From contig NZ_CP064686.1 in the NCBI RefSeq assembly GCF_023100905.1, positions 3,596,001 through 3,660,000 of the forward strand: a DNA stretch of 64,000 bases, given 5' to 3'. A program made the position numbers and the translations under genes. Shown piece by piece: positions 33,647 through 42,823 of this stretch. The notes beneath the pieces are model-generated. The model did not search any database, had not been told where the DNA came from, and saw nothing but the letters and a program-made list of their open reading frames with translations. Source of the stretch: Bradyrhizobium sp. 4 (GTDB taxonomy: Bacteria > Pseudomonadota > Alphaproteobacteria > Rhizobiales > Xanthobacteraceae). The stretch's first letter is position 1. Each line of letters begins with the position of its first letter.

Positions 33647-34426
33647 TCAGTACCTGGCGACGACCGGACCGCCGAAGTTGAACTTGTAGTTTACGCCGAC
33701 CGTCGCGGTAGATACCTCCAGCCGAGTCGAGATGACTTCGGAGGGAAGTCCCGCCACGAAGCCACTGCCGGTAACGGCCGAGATGTGCTGAACGTCTCGA
33801 CGGCCGAAGTCCATATAATTGTACTCGGCAAAAGCCGACCAGCCCGGAGCGAACATCCACTCGAGACCGCCACCCACTGTCCAACCAGAACGGTTCACAC
33901 CCAGAGCCGTTTCGGAAAGAGCTCCGCTGGGCTGCACGACGATATTGTCCTGCCGGGTCCAAGCGCCACCGCCCTTGATATAGCCAAGCAGCTGCGGAAC
34001 GAATAAATAGCCGACGCGGCCCGTGACAGTCCAAACGTCTTTGGTCTCGTTAACGGAGGTAAAGGTCGGGAACGCTGGCAAAGCGTGCGAGCTGCCGATG
34101 CGAGCATAATCGTACATGCCTTGGATGCCGACCACCCAATTTCCAGCAAATTGGTAATCGCATCCGATCTGACCGCCGCCAATGACCTGGCTGTTATCGC
34201 TAGAACCATAGTCCGCCGGAAACAGTACACCGAGTCGCGACACTCGGGTTTGATCAGTCCGGGCCCAACCACCGCCGACGTTGCCGCCAACATAGCAACC
34301 CGTCCAGTTATAGACCGTGACAGGTGCGGGGGGTGGAGCCTTCGCATAACGAGGAGCCATATCTGCGGCGATAGCTGATCCGGTGAATGCTGCTATAGCG
34401 GCGATAGAGATCACGATCTTTTTCAT
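33647..34426 (-). CDS. Outer membrane beta-barrel protein, Omp25/RopB-like (259 aa)
   Basis: The ATG at 34426 has GGGAGAG upstream. A signal peptide (KKIVISIAAIAAFTGSAIAAD) is followed by PRYAKAPPPAPVTVYNWTGCYVGGNVGGGW, the exact opening style of rhizobial 8-stranded OmpA-like barrels. Alternating hydrophobic strands (WVVGIQGMYDYA, WTVTGRVGYLF, WSAFAEYNYMDFG) continue to a C-terminal ...VNYKFNFGGPVVARY with a terminal aromatic. Acts as a structural outer membrane protein or small pore. Confidence 0.9.
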   Translation of the reverse strand: MKKIVISIAAIAAFTGSAIAADMAPRYAKAPPPAPVTVYNWTGCYVGGNVGGGWARTDQTRVSRLGVLFPADYGSSDNSQVIGGGQIGCDYQFAGNWVVGIQGMYDYARIGSSHALPAFPTFTSVNETKDVWTVTGRVGYLFVPQLLGYIKGGGAWTRQDNIVVQPSGALSETALGVNRSGWTVGGGLEWMFAPGWSAFAEYNYMDFGRRDVQHISAVTGSGFVAGLPSEVISTRLEVSTATVGVNYKFNFGGPVVARY

Positions 34427-34869
34427 GTCCACTCTCCCATGGCGCATCCGAAATCGTGGCCCGAAAGTAGCGCTATTCTGGCAAATTACTGTCCCCGGAA
34501 AGCCACACTCGCCTGTTGTCGCGACGATTGGTAGGCATCGAAACACTGCGAAATGTGCGAAGAGCGACAAGTCGGCTATGGGGCCGATTGCAGGAGTCTA
34601 TGTTGTTGACGGGCCACCGCCGGGGCAGGAAGGAACGACGACCTTGGTGTACGCACAAAAGCCGAGGTGTCAGATGTCATTGCGTGGAGTGATCCGCAAA
34701 ATCGAACCGGACTGCACTGGGCAGCGTGGCTGACGTTCAGCTGCAGCTCAGTCGGGTTTTTCCTGGGGTTCGGTTTGTCTACCTGGCCGAGGAACCGCCG
34801 GGTGCGATCGAGACGCGAAAACACATGCCTCTTACGCTGCGGCTATGGCTTATGTTGTTCGGAGTAAAA
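34427..34869. other. Intergenic region, no gene seen
   Basis: About 440 bases upstream of the outer membrane gene. It must contain that gene's promoter. Open frames here have no known relatives; the plus-strand frame at 34726 only becomes recognisable after about 34870 (agmatinase remnant). Confidence 0.4.
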
Positions 34870-35064
34870 ACGCACGCTACCCCTGCGGGCCTGTCCTATT
34901 TCGACGTCATAGACCTGATCGCGGGCGTCGCCTCGAAGGCCAGAATTGTCGGTCTCGATCTGGTCGAATTGGTGCCGGAGCGTGATGTGCAGACTATTCG
35001 GGCGATCTGCGCAGCGCGGATCATCTGCAACGCCATTGGATGTGCCGCCAAGCAGAAACTCTAG
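34870..35064 (+). pseudogene. C-terminal remnant of an agmatinase/arginase-family enzyme
   Basis: The segment TPAGLSYFDVIDLIAGVASK, then ARIVGLDLVELVPERDV, then the closing helix AARIICNAIGCA match the end of ureohydrolases (GLTYxEVxDLIxGVA...VVGxDxVEVxPxxD...AARxxxNxLG). All metal-binding motifs (GGDHS, DAHxD, SxDxDxxDP) are missing, so about 80 percent of the gene is gone. The fragment ends at 35064 and overlaps the stop of the kinase gene by 4 bases in the opposite strand. A deletion relic. Confidence 0.75.
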
Positions 35065-37313
35065 CCGGCCACCCCGCCACCGAGCGCCTTCCTGATCATC
35101 TCGGCGAGCTGGTTGCGGCGGTAGGGTTTTGTCAGAAGCATGACGCCGTCGTCGAGCTTGCCGTGGTGGACGATGGCGTTGTCGGTGTAGCCGGAGGTGT
35201 AGAGCACCTTCACCCCGGGGCGGATCGTCGCCACCTTGTCGGCGAGCTCGCGTCCGCTCATGCCGCCGGGGATGACGACGTCGGTGAACAGCAGATCGAA
35301 CGGCTGGCCGGCCTGGATCAATCCGAGCGCGGCCTTGCCGTCGGGCGCGGCGACGGTCTGGTAGCCGAGGCTCTGGAGCTGCACGGTGACGAAGTTGCGC
35401 ACCAGCGGGTCATCCTCGACCACGAAAATGGTCTCTGCGCCGCCTTCCGCCTGCGGCGTCGTGGTGGGAGCCACCTCGGCCATGCCTTCGCCCGGCGGCA
35501 GATAGAGCTTGATCGTGGTGCCGTGGCCTTCCTCGCTGTAGATCTTGATGTGGCCGCCGGACTGCTTGACGAATCCGTAGACCATGGAAAGGCCGAGGCC
35601 GCTTCCCTTGCCGACCTCCTTGGTGGTGAAGAACGGCTCGAACGCCTGCTGCTGCACCTCCGCCGGCATGCCGGTGCCGGTGTCGCTGACGGCGAGCATC
35701 ACGTAAGGACCGGGCCGTACGTCGGGATTGTTTTGCGCATAGGCCTGGTCGAGCACGACGCGGTGGGCCTCGAGCAGCAGCTTGCCGCCGTTCGGCATGG
35801 CGTCACGCGCGTTGATCGCCATGTTGAGCAGGGCATTGGTGAGGCGGGACGGATCGATGTGCGCGGTCATCTGCCCCTGTTCGAGCACGGTCTCGATCTC
35901 GATCTGCTCGCCGAGGGTGGGGCGCAGGAGTTTCGCGATGTCGGCGACCGCGGCGTTGATCTCGACGTTGCGCGGCTGCAGCGGCTGCCTGCGTGCGAAG
36001 GCGAGCAGATGCTGGATCAGCTCGGCGCAGCGTTCGGCGGCCTCGTCGATCAGGCGCGCCACGCGCTGGAGCTCGGGCTGCTGCTTCAGGCTTGCCACCA
36101 GCGTCTCGGTATTGCCGGAGATCACGGTCAGCATGTTGTTGAAGTCGTGCGCGACGCCGCCGGTGAGCTTGCCGATCGCATCCAGCTTCTGCGACTGGTA
36201 CAATTGCCGCTCGGTCTCGCGCGACATGGTCGCGTCGTGATAGACCAGCACCGCGCCGGAGACGTTGCCTTGCCCGTCCAGCATCGGCCGGCCGCTGATC
36301 ATGAGATGACGGGGAGCATTGCCGCTGTGCGGGCGGACGATCATCTCCATATTCTCGAACGGCTCGCCGCGCAGCACGCGTGCCGACGGCAGTTCGTCCG
36401 GCTTGAGCGGGGTGACGCCGTCGCCGTGAAGCACGTTGGACAGCGCCCGCAGATTGCGCAGGTTCATGCCGGTCCGGTGCAGCAGCATGCGCTCGGCGGC
36501 GGGATTGGACAGAAGGACGTTGCCCTCGGCGTCGATGACCAGCACCGCTTCCGCCATGCTGTGGAACGTGCTCTGGAGCACGTTGACCGACAGGCGGAGC
36601 TCGTCATGCGCGGTGACCAGATGCTCGGTGCGCTCGGCCACTGCGGTCTCGAGCTGCTGGTTGGCGGCCGTGGTCTCCAATAGCGTGCTCTTGAGTGCGC
36701 CCTCGGTGCGCCGGCTCTCGCGCATCATCATCACGACCAGCAGCAGGATCACCAGCGCGCCGGCGACGTCGATGCCGAGCAGCACGATGCCGGTGCGGCG
36801 CGAATCCTGGGAGCGCGCCGCGAGCAATCGTTCTTCCTCTGCGCTCAAATGATCGAAATTGCCCATCACCGTGTCCATGAGACCACGGCCCTCTCCCTTG
36901 CCCTGGAGCGCGGCAATGCCGGCCTGGTCGTTTCCGGCGCGCAGGCGCATCACTTCGGCCGCGATCTCGATCCGGCGCAGCGCCAGCGGCTCGGTGCCCT
37001 CGAGCAGCGCGACGTGTTCGGGAGTGTCGCGCACGCTGCGCTTGAGGTCGGCGAGTGCCGGTGCGATCCGGGCGTGCACCGCCTGGAATTCCTCGCTGAA
37101 GCTCGGGTTGCGATAGATCTCGTAGCCGCGTGCGGCACTCTCGGCACTGCGCATCAGCACGCGCAGGTCGGAGATCTTCTTCAGCACCTGGACGGTGTGA
37201 TTGACCCAGGCCGCGTCGGACCGCGACTTGACGTCGAGGCCGATCGAGGCTGCGGTGATGATCAGGAGGATGGCAAGTCCAGCACCGAGAATGACGCGCT
37301 GCGTTGGGATCAA
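35061..37313 (-). CDS. Hybrid histidine kinase: CHASE3-PAS-HisKA-HATPase-REC (750 aa)
   Basis: A TTG at 37313 overlaps the stop of the upstream regulator (TTGA), fixing the start. Domains: membrane helix (8-28), periplasmic CHASE3 sensor (about 30-165; SAESAARGYEIYRN), second helix (about 180-200), PAS (about 255-370), HisKA with LTGGVAHDFNNML (His about 410). Then HATPase with NARDAMPNGG, DTGTGMP and GLGLSMV, and a receiver (about 630-750) with EDD, Asp in LLFTDVV and Lys in LLTKPY. Signal unknown. Translational coupling with the 37310-37732 regulator makes one signalling unit. Confidence 0.92.
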   Translation of the reverse strand: MIPTQRVILGAGLAILLIITAASIGLDVKSRSDAAWVNHTVQVLKKISDLRVLMRSAESAARGYEIYRNPSFSEEFQAVHARIAPALADLKRSVRDTPEHVALLEGTEPLALRRIEIAAEVMRLRAGNDQAGIAALQGKGEGRGLMDTVMGNFDHLSAEEERLLAARSQDSRRTGIVLLGIDVAGALVILLLVVMMMRESRRTEGALKSTLLETTAANQQLETAVAERTEHLVTAHDELRLSVNVLQSTFHSMAEAVLVIDAEGNVLLSNPAAERMLLHRTGMNLRNLRALSNVLHGDGVTPLKPDELPSARVLRGEPFENMEMIVRPHSGNAPRHLMISGRPMLDGQGNVSGAVLVYHDATMSRETERQLYQSQKLDAIGKLTGGVAHDFNNMLTVISGNTETLVASLKQQPELQRVARLIDEAAERCAELIQHLLAFARRQPLQPRNVEINAAVADIAKLLRPTLGEQIEIETVLEQGQMTAHIDPSRLTNALLNMAINARDAMPNGGKLLLEAHRVVLDQAYAQNNPDVRPGPYVMLAVSDTGTGMPAEVQQQAFEPFFTTKEVGKGSGLGLSMVYGFVKQSGGHIKIYSEEGHGTTIKLYLPPGEGMAEVAPTTTPQAEGGAETIFVVEDDPLVRNFVTVQLQSLGYQTVAAPDGKAALGLIQAGQPFDLLFTDVVIPGGMSGRELADKVATIRPGVKVLYTSGYTDNAIVHHGKLDDGVMLLTKPYRRNQLAEMIRKALGGGVAG

Positions 37314-37732
37314 GGGGCTTCTTTCTTGTCCTTCGGCTGCGAGCCATCGCCCGGCGCGGCGATGCATTCCCGGATCGTGGTCAGCAGCGCGTCCGGCGTG
37401 AACGGCTTGCGCAGGCAGCGGGTCGCGCCAAGCTCCAGCGCCATTCGGAGGAAGTCGGGAGAGGGCGAGGCGGATGACGCGAAGGCGTAGCCGGACATCG
37501 CGATCAGCGGAACCGCCGGTGCGCGCTCGTGAAAGATGCGAATGGACTCGAAGCCGCGCATATGCGGCATGAAGATGTCGACCAGCATCACGTCGAAACT
37601 CTGGGTTTCGAGCGCAGCCAAACCCGTTTCTCCGCCGTCAGTCAACGTGACGTCGAAGCCCTGACGTTGGAGGAGGACCTCGATGGTCGCACCGACCATC
37701 GGATCGTCATCGACCACGAGAATACGCGGCAT
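37310..37732 (-). CDS. Single-domain response regulator (140 aa)
   Basis: A stand-alone receiver: acidic pair in ILVVDDDPMVG, phosphoacceptor Asp in VMLVDIFMP (about residue 52), Thr/Ser in LIAMSGYAF, Lys in CLRKPF. No output domain follows, so it probably relays phosphate to another protein or modulates the co-expressed kinase. The two genes overlap by 4 bases. Confidence 0.9.
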   Translation of the reverse strand: MPRILVVDDDPMVGATIEVLLQRQGFDVTLTDGGETGLAALETQSFDVMLVDIFMPHMRGFESIRIFHERAPAVPLIAMSGYAFASSASPSPDFLRMALELGATRCLRKPFTPDALLTTIRECIAAPGDGSQPKDKKEAP

Positions 37733-37919
37733 GACACTTCCCAGTCATCGAAGTCCCCATAGCCAAGTTGATACAGGTGAATCGCGCGTCGGGTCAATTT
37801 GGGATTGGATAAGGGTAGGTATGCACGGTGCGGTGAATAAAGGTCCGCGCATCGGTTGTATGCGACAGTCGCCGATGGCGAACATGAGGCGAGCGAAACA
37901 GGTGAGGCGCCTGAATGCG

Positions 37920-37948
37920 AAAAAGGCGCCGCATCGCTGCGACGCCTT
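37920..37948 (-). terminator. Terminator of the BA14K gene
   Basis: AAAAAGGCGCCGCA ... TGCGACGCCTT reads on the minus strand as an 11-base stem (one G-T pair) followed by five T, 25 bases past the stop at 37973. Confidence 0.8.
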
Positions 37949-37972
37949 CTTCTTCACGTGTTGCAGGTCGTG

Positions 37973-38602
37973 TTACGGGCAGGGATGGCGCTGGCCGTCA
38001 TAGCCGAGATAGGTGCCGGACGCCGGATCGTAGGACTTGTAGCGCTGCGCGCAGTAACCCGCGGAGTCGCCGCCGCTATCTGGGACCACGGCTACTGACG
38101 GCTCATCATAATAGCTGTCGTCGCCATAGTAGTAGGGGTCGTTGTAATAGCCGCCGCCGTAATAGGCGTACGAGCCGAGGCCGCCGATCGCAGCGCCTGC
38201 CGCGACACCGGGCCAGAAGCCGCCGCCGCGATGGCGCCAGCCGCCGCCGTGCCAATGACCGCCGCCGCCATTCCAGTGCTGACCCCCGGCTGCTGCGAAG
38301 CTGCGGCCGCCGCCGCCGTTGAAGGCAGCTCCGCCGCTGGGACGCATGGCTGCACCTGCTGCGAAATTGCCACCGCCGCCACCGATCCTCGCGCCGCTGA
38401 AGTTGCCGCCGCCCATGCGGGCGCCGCCACTGCCAAAGTGAGCGCCACCGCCGCCGCCGCCGAAGTGGGCACCGCCACCTCCGCCGAAATGGCCACCGCC
38501 GCCACCGCCATGTCCGCCGCGACCTTGCGCGAAGCTTGGCGTCGCCAACGGGAGAACCAGCGCCACGGCCGCAGCCGCGCTCAAGACTTTCAGACTTCTC
38601 AT
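37973..38602 (-). CDS. BA14K-family exported Gly-rich protein (209 aa)
   Basis: A signal peptide (LSAAAAVALVLPLATPSFAQG) is followed by about 100 residues of Gly/His repeats (GGGGGHFGGGGGAHFGG). Next is a hydrophobic glycine-zipper-like stretch (GFWPGVAAGAAIGGLGSYAYYGG), and the C-terminal BA14K motif YCAQRYKSYDPASGTYLGYDGQRHPCP closes it. GGAG lies upstream of the ATG at 38602. BA14K proteins are rhizobial surface antigens. The EcfG-like motif upstream has one mismatch. Confidence 0.88.
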   Translation of the reverse strand: MRSLKVLSAAAAVALVLPLATPSFAQGRGGHGGGGGGHFGGGGGAHFGGGGGGAHFGSGGARMGGGNFSGARIGGGGGNFAAGAAMRPSGGAAFNGGGGRSFAAAGGQHWNGGGGHWHGGGWRHRGGGFWPGVAAGAAIGGLGSYAYYGGGYYNDPYYYGDDSYYDEPSVAVVPDSGGDSAGYCAQRYKSYDPASGTYLGYDGQRHPCP

Positions 38603-38628
38603 GATCAAAACTCCTTTTCCCGGAAGCA

Positions 38629-38653
38629 AACCCGATGAAAGGGCTGTAGTTCC
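38629..38653 (-). promoter_or_regulatory. Weak EcfG-like promoter
   Basis: On the minus strand GGAAC (38649-38653), 16 bases, GGTT (38629-38632): one mismatch to CGTT, 27 bases before the BA14K start. Confidence 0.35.
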
Positions 38654-38850
38654 TGGGATCACGGCGGTTTGCGTGCGAGGACAAGTTTTCATGGCGACGC
38701 TGTATCCGGCATGAACGGATCGCGTCCGATTTGCGGCAGAGTCAGTGTGCCCGGCGACCGCATCTGCAGCAGGGCACCGCCGCCCCCGCCGAACTGGACA
38801 TTTCGCCGTCCGGATGGCATCAGGACCCGACGAAGCAGGGCCCTTGCCGC

Positions 38851-39258
38851 ATGAAACAATTCTTCCTCAAGTTCTTCACCTGGTGGAATGGCCAGACGTT
38901 TGGCACCCAACTCTGGACCAGGCGCTATGGCGAGCTGGTCGGCCAGGACGAGCAGGGCAACCTCTATTATCGCACCCGCGGCGGGGCGATCGATCCGGCC
39001 CTCGGCTTCGAGCGGCGCTGGGTGGTCTATAACGGCTACGCCGAGGCCAGCCGTATCCCGCCGTCCTGGCACGGCTGGATGCATCACACCGTCGACGTGC
39101 CGCCGACGCAGGACAACTACCAGCCGCGCGAGTGGGAAAAGCCGCACCAGCCCAATCTCACGGGCACGGCCAACGCCTACCGTCCCTCGGGCTCGACGCT
39201 CGCCAGCGGCAAGCGACCCAAGGCGACCGGCGACTATCAGCCCTGGACGCCCAGCTAG
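38851..39258 (+). CDS. NDUFA12-family subunit of NADH dehydrogenase complex I (135 aa)
   Basis: The family signature FFTWWNGQTFGTQLWTRRYGELVGQDEQGNLYY is present at the N-terminus, with RRWVVYNGYAEASRIPPSWHGWMHHTVDVPP after it. This is the B17.2-like accessory subunit that alphaproteobacteria share with mitochondria; it sits on the matrix (cytoplasmic) side of complex I. In related genomes the gene is beside the DUF2155 gene and aat; here they are 4.7 kb apart. Confidence 0.92.
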   Translation: MKQFFLKFFTWWNGQTFGTQLWTRRYGELVGQDEQGNLYYRTRGGAIDPALGFERRWVVYNGYAEASRIPPSWHGWMHHTVDVPPTQDNYQPREWEKPHQPNLTGTANAYRPSGSTLASGKRPKATGDYQPWTPS

Positions 39259-39671
39259 GCTTCCGATTCCCGTCTCAACCCTTGTCGTTGGAGTGGATGC
39301 ACCCGCATCCGCCTCGTTCTGCTGTGGACAGCGGGAACAGCGGGGATGAGTCCTGCGCGGGCATTGCAGCCACGCGGGCGATGCGGCTCAATGGTCGCAT
39401 CTTACGGAGATGGGAGACCATCGCGTTCGGTTCGGGCAACAGTTCGCGACTGTCCCGAAATGCAGCGGCCGCCGACCAGGACTCGATCGGGAGATAGGCC
39501 CCCGGTTTGGAAGCTCCGAAATCGCCCGATGAAATGTGCAGCCGCCGTAAGACAGGAAAGGCCGCTCGGGAAACCGGGCGGCCTTTTTCTTTCATGGAGG
39601 CACAACTGGATGTCGCGTCCGTGCGCAGCACCGCTACGCGCTGCAGCGCGCCCGGGACACGAGAGCGGAGA
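39259..39671. other. Intergenic region with a terminator, no gene seen
   Basis: About 410 bases. Apart from the hairpin at 39557-39590 nothing is recognisable; open frames on both strands are short or lack ribosome sites. Confidence 0.4.
39557..39590 (+). terminator. Terminator (bidirectional)
   Basis: AAAGGCCGCTCGG and CCGGGCGGCCTTTTT arms around GAAA. T-runs on both strands. It could end either the NDUFA12 transcript or the minus-strand DJ-1-like gene. Confidence 0.8.
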
Positions 39672-40358
39672 CTAGGTCATCCTTTCAGCCGCGCGCTTCA
39701 CCGCCTCTAGCCGCCGCGCCTGACCCTGCGCGCCACGCTCTTTCAGCAACGCCAGCACCTCGGCGGGCGCGGTATCCGGCGAGCCTGCATTGAACGGCGG
39801 GGCCGGATTATATTCGAGCTGAAGCTGGATCGCTTCCGCGGTGGTGCGATCGACCATGATCGACACCAAGGTCAGCGCGAAATCGATTCCCGCGGTGACG
39901 CCGCCGCCGGTGATGCGGTTGCGGTCGACGCAGACGCGCGTCTTGGTCGGCGTCGCGCCGAACTGAGCGAGCATCTCCATCGCGCTCCAGTGCGTGGCGG
40001 CGCGGTAGCCCTTCAGGAGGCCGGCGGCGCCGAGCGCCAGCGATCCCGTGCAGACCGAGGTGACGTATTTGGCGCCCTCGGCCTGCCGGCGCAGGAAACC
40101 GAGCACCTCCTCGTCATTGAGCAGATCGTTGGTGCCGCCGCCGCCGGGCACGCAGATCACGTCGAGCTGCGGGCAGTCGGCGAACGTTGTGGTCGGCGTC
40201 AGCGTCAGCACGGAATCGCTCGGCACCGGCTCGATCCGTTTCCAGATCAAATGCAGTTTTGCGCCCGGCACGGAGGAGAACACCTGCAGGGGACCCGTAA
40301 AATCGAGCTGGGTGACGCGCGGAAACACCAGGAGACCGATCTGGAGCGGGGACGACAT
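39672..40358 (-). CDS. DJ-1/PfpI-family protein, cyclohexyl-isocyanide hydratase-like (228 aa)
   Basis: GGAGG precedes the ATG at 40358. The fold is DJ-1-like: IGLLVFPRVTQLDFTGPLQVFSS (with the acidic Asp of the DFTGP motif), DVICVPGGGGTNDLL, and the nucleophile site KYVTSVCTGSLALGAAGLLKGYRAATHW (Cys in TSVCTGS). This is the InhA (isonitrile hydratase) type often paired with GlxA regulators, as here. The substrate is inferred from similarity only. It is divergent from an AraC-type gene that probably controls it. Confidence 0.82.
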   Translation of the reverse strand: MSSPLQIGLLVFPRVTQLDFTGPLQVFSSVPGAKLHLIWKRIEPVPSDSVLTLTPTTTFADCPQLDVICVPGGGGTNDLLNDEEVLGFLRRQAEGAKYVTSVCTGSLALGAAGLLKGYRAATHWSAMEMLAQFGATPTKTRVCVDRNRITGGGVTAGIDFALTLVSIMVDRTTAEAIQLQLEYNPAPPFNAGSPDTAPAEVLALLKERGAQGQARRLEAVKRAAERMT

Positions 40359-40443
40359 GAGAGCCTCCAATTTTGAGCTTGACGGACGCAGCCTCTCATG
40401 ATGCCCTTCTGTCCAAAATGGCGTATTTCCCTCGCTTTCGGAC

Positions 40444-41391
40444 ATGACCATGATCGGCATCCTGATCTTCCCGGACTTCCAGTTGCTCGATGCGGCCGGC
40501 CCGATCTCGGTGTTCGAGATCGCGGCGCGCTGCACGGGCAAGACGACACCCGGGATCCGCGTGCTGGCGGTGAACGCGGGGCCCGTGCGCAGCTCGTCCG
40601 GCGTGGAGATGATGGCGCGCGACTTCAAGTCGGCGAATGCGATCACGACGCTGGTCGTGGCGGGAGGCGCGGGCGTGACGGATGCCGCGCGCTGCGAGGT
40701 CACGCGCGCCTTCGTGCAGCGGCTGGCGCGGCGCGGCGTGCGGGTCGCCAGCGTCTGCTCGGGCGCCTATGTGCTGGCGGAGGCGGGATTGCTCGACGGC
40801 CGTCGCGCCACCACCCATTGGGGACGCACGCGGGATTTCGTCGCGCGCTATCCCAAGGTGAAGTTCGAGCCGGACCAGATTTTCACGCGCGACGACAATG
40901 TGTGGACGTCGGCAGGCATCACGGCGGGCATAGACCTCGCGCTCGCGATGGTGACCGAGGACCACGGTGAGCAGATCGCGCAGGACACCGCGCGGCAGCT
41001 CGTGTTGTATCATCGCCGCAGCGGCGGCCAGTCGCAGTTCTCGTCACTTCTGGAATTGAAGACGCCGAACGGGCGCTTCGGCGCGCTGCTGTCCTGGGCG
41101 CGCGAGAACCTCGACGCTCGCTTGACGGTCGAAGATCTCGCCGACCGCGCTGGCATGAGTGCGCGGCATTTTGCCCGCGCCTTTGCCGCCGAGACCGGCA
41201 CGACGCCCTCGAAGGCCATCGAGCGCTTGCGCATCGAGGTCGCGCGCGAGCGCGTGCAGTCCTCGCGCGAGGCGATCGAGCTCGTCGCGGAGACAACCGG
41301 CTTCGGCGACCCCGAGCGCATGCGGCGCGCTTTCATCCGCGCCTTCGGCCAGCCGCCGCAGGCGCTGCGGCGCGCGGCAAGGGCCGGGTAG
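40444..41391 (+). CDS. GlxA-type transcriptional regulator: DJ-1-like + AraC HTH (315 aa)
   Basis: The N-terminal 190 residues form a DJ-1/PfpI-like sensor (IGILIFPDFQLLDAAGPISVFEIA, VASVCSGAYVLAEAGLLDGRRATTHW). The C-terminal 100 residues carry two AraC helix-turn-helix units (LTVEDLADRAGMSARHFARAFAAETG ... IELVAETTGFGDPERMRRAFIRAFGQPP). Divergent from the DJ-1-like enzyme gene, 85 bases apart, so it likely regulates it. Effector unknown. Confidence 0.92.
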   Translation: MTMIGILIFPDFQLLDAAGPISVFEIAARCTGKTTPGIRVLAVNAGPVRSSSGVEMMARDFKSANAITTLVVAGGAGVTDAARCEVTRAFVQRLARRGVRVASVCSGAYVLAEAGLLDGRRATTHWGRTRDFVARYPKVKFEPDQIFTRDDNVWTSAGITAGIDLALAMVTEDHGEQIAQDTARQLVLYHRRSGGQSQFSSLLELKTPNGRFGALLSWARENLDARLTVEDLADRAGMSARHFARAFAAETGTTPSKAIERLRIEVARERVQSSREAIELVAETTGFGDPERMRRAFIRAFGQPPQALRRAARAG

Positions 41392-41575
41392 GGAGAATTC
41401 ACCGATTTGGAGAGGCCGCTTGAGCGGGTGAGTAGACTTGGATATTTGAGCAGACTTGCATATTGCGCGGCATTTCGCCTTTTGGACCCGGAACCGACCT
41501 CCCTCAAGCGAATGCAGCCGTTGCGGACGATCTGTACAACACGTACCGTCGCCGAAACCGATGCAAGGAACCCCA

Positions 41576-41752
41576 ATGACCGATCGAGAAAAGATTCTGA
41601 TTGCCCTTCGCGAAAAACCTCTGAAGACTTTCGACATCATGAAGCGCGTGAACATCAAGAACCAGGACGACTGCCAATCGCTCCTGTTGAAGATGCGTGA
41701 CGACGGTGCCGTGAAGTTCGACATTCACAAGGGACATTGGCGCGCTGCGTGA
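41576..41752 (+). CDS. Small winged-helix-like protein (58 aa)
   Basis: TDREKILIALREKPLKTFDIMKRVNIKNQDDCQSLLLKMRDDGAVKFDIHKGHWR reads as a short winged helix: three helices and a beta wing ending in GHW. AAGGA precedes the ATG at 41576. Such a small domain alone may bind DNA. It lies 184 bases after the GlxA-type gene; no partner is clear. Confidence 0.6.
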   Translation: MTDREKILIALREKPLKTFDIMKRVNIKNQDDCQSLLLKMRDDGAVKFDIHKGHWRAA

Positions 41753-41793
41753 CCACGTTCGCTTGGTCACCAGCGGTTGACTTGCGGATTGGT

Positions 41794-42810
41794 TCAGCCC
41801 GATGCGGCCTTGCCGCCGGTCGCCGCGGCGCTCGAGGCCTGTGCGCGCGCCGTCAAGCGCCGCGCGATCGGCATCAGCATGTAGGGCGCCAGGTGAATGG
41901 GAAATTGCGTCATCGCGAAATAGAGCCAGGTGGTGGGCGGCAGCGCGCCGGCGGTCGCGGCGAGCATCAGGCCCAGATTGCGCTGTGACACCATCAGCCC
42001 GAGCGCCAGCGCGCGCTCATAGCCGATGCGGCGGAACAGCAGCGTGGTCACGGCGAGCAGCGTGAAATAGATCGCGAAGGCGAGAGCTGCGAAGCCCAGG
42101 GTGGAGACCGGCCGGGCGACGAGATCGCTTGCGACATCGCCCATGATCGCGGTCGCGAAGACCAGCAGGATGACGATGTTGAAGCCGTCGATCGGCTGCC
42201 TGTGGCGCTGGATCGCGGCCGCGCCGAAGACCTGCCGGATCACGGTCGCAGCCAGCAGCGATGCTGCGAGGATGCCAAGCAGCTTCAGCCCCAGCGCAGG
42301 CGGCGAGATGCTGAGCATGTCGCCGAGGAACAGGCTCGCGAACAGCGATGCCGTGAACGGCACCAGCGCGGTCGCGCTCACCAGCGTGACCAGCACCAGC
42401 GTGGCGTCGAGGCCCATCAGCGCGGCCAGCGCCGGCGCGGCCATCATCGGCGAGGCCATGCTCTGCAGCATCAAGGCCAGGGCAAGGTCGGGCGCGCGCG
42501 CCGTGAGCCCGGTGACATGGACGATCAGCCCGACGATCACGGGCACGCCGATCATGGTCCAGACGGTGGCGGTCCCGACCAGCGCCGGCCGGCGCAGATG
42601 GCCGGTGAGCGCGGCGAGATCGACCCGCATGAAGGAGATGCAGAGCAGAACGAAAATCGCCTCGGTGACGAAGGGGCGCAGCAACACCCCGAGCGGCGGT
42701 ACCGCGAGCGCGATGAACACGACGGCGGCGACCGCGCGGGTGCCTTGGCCGCCAAGCCATGTCAGCCCGCGCAGGGGGAGGACGAATATGCTTTGAAGGA
42801 CGGGCGGCAT
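41794..42810 (-). CDS. BASS-family (bile acid:Na+ symporter-like) transporter (338 aa)
   Basis: About nine to ten membrane helices, with the family's two inverted repeats suggested by LALALMLQSMASPMMAAPALAALMGLDATLVLVTLVSATALVPFTASLF and later YERALALGLMVSQRNLGLMLAATAG. The QRN in the second half is a typical crossover segment. Transports an organic anion with Na+ in related proteins; substrate unknown. It follows the esterase gene by 13 bases and is probably co-transcribed. Confidence 0.72.
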   Translation of the reverse strand: MPPVLQSIFVLPLRGLTWLGGQGTRAVAAVVFIALAVPPLGVLLRPFVTEAIFVLLCISFMRVDLAALTGHLRRPALVGTATVWTMIGVPVIVGLIVHVTGLTARAPDLALALMLQSMASPMMAAPALAALMGLDATLVLVTLVSATALVPFTASLFASLFLGDMLSISPPALGLKLLGILAASLLAATVIRQVFGAAAIQRHRQPIDGFNIVILLVFATAIMGDVASDLVARPVSTLGFAALAFAIYFTLLAVTTLLFRRIGYERALALGLMVSQRNLGLMLAATAGALPPTTWLYFAMTQFPIHLAPYMLMPIARRLTARAQASSAAATGGKAASG

Positions 42811-42823
42811 CGGGAACGGCGTT

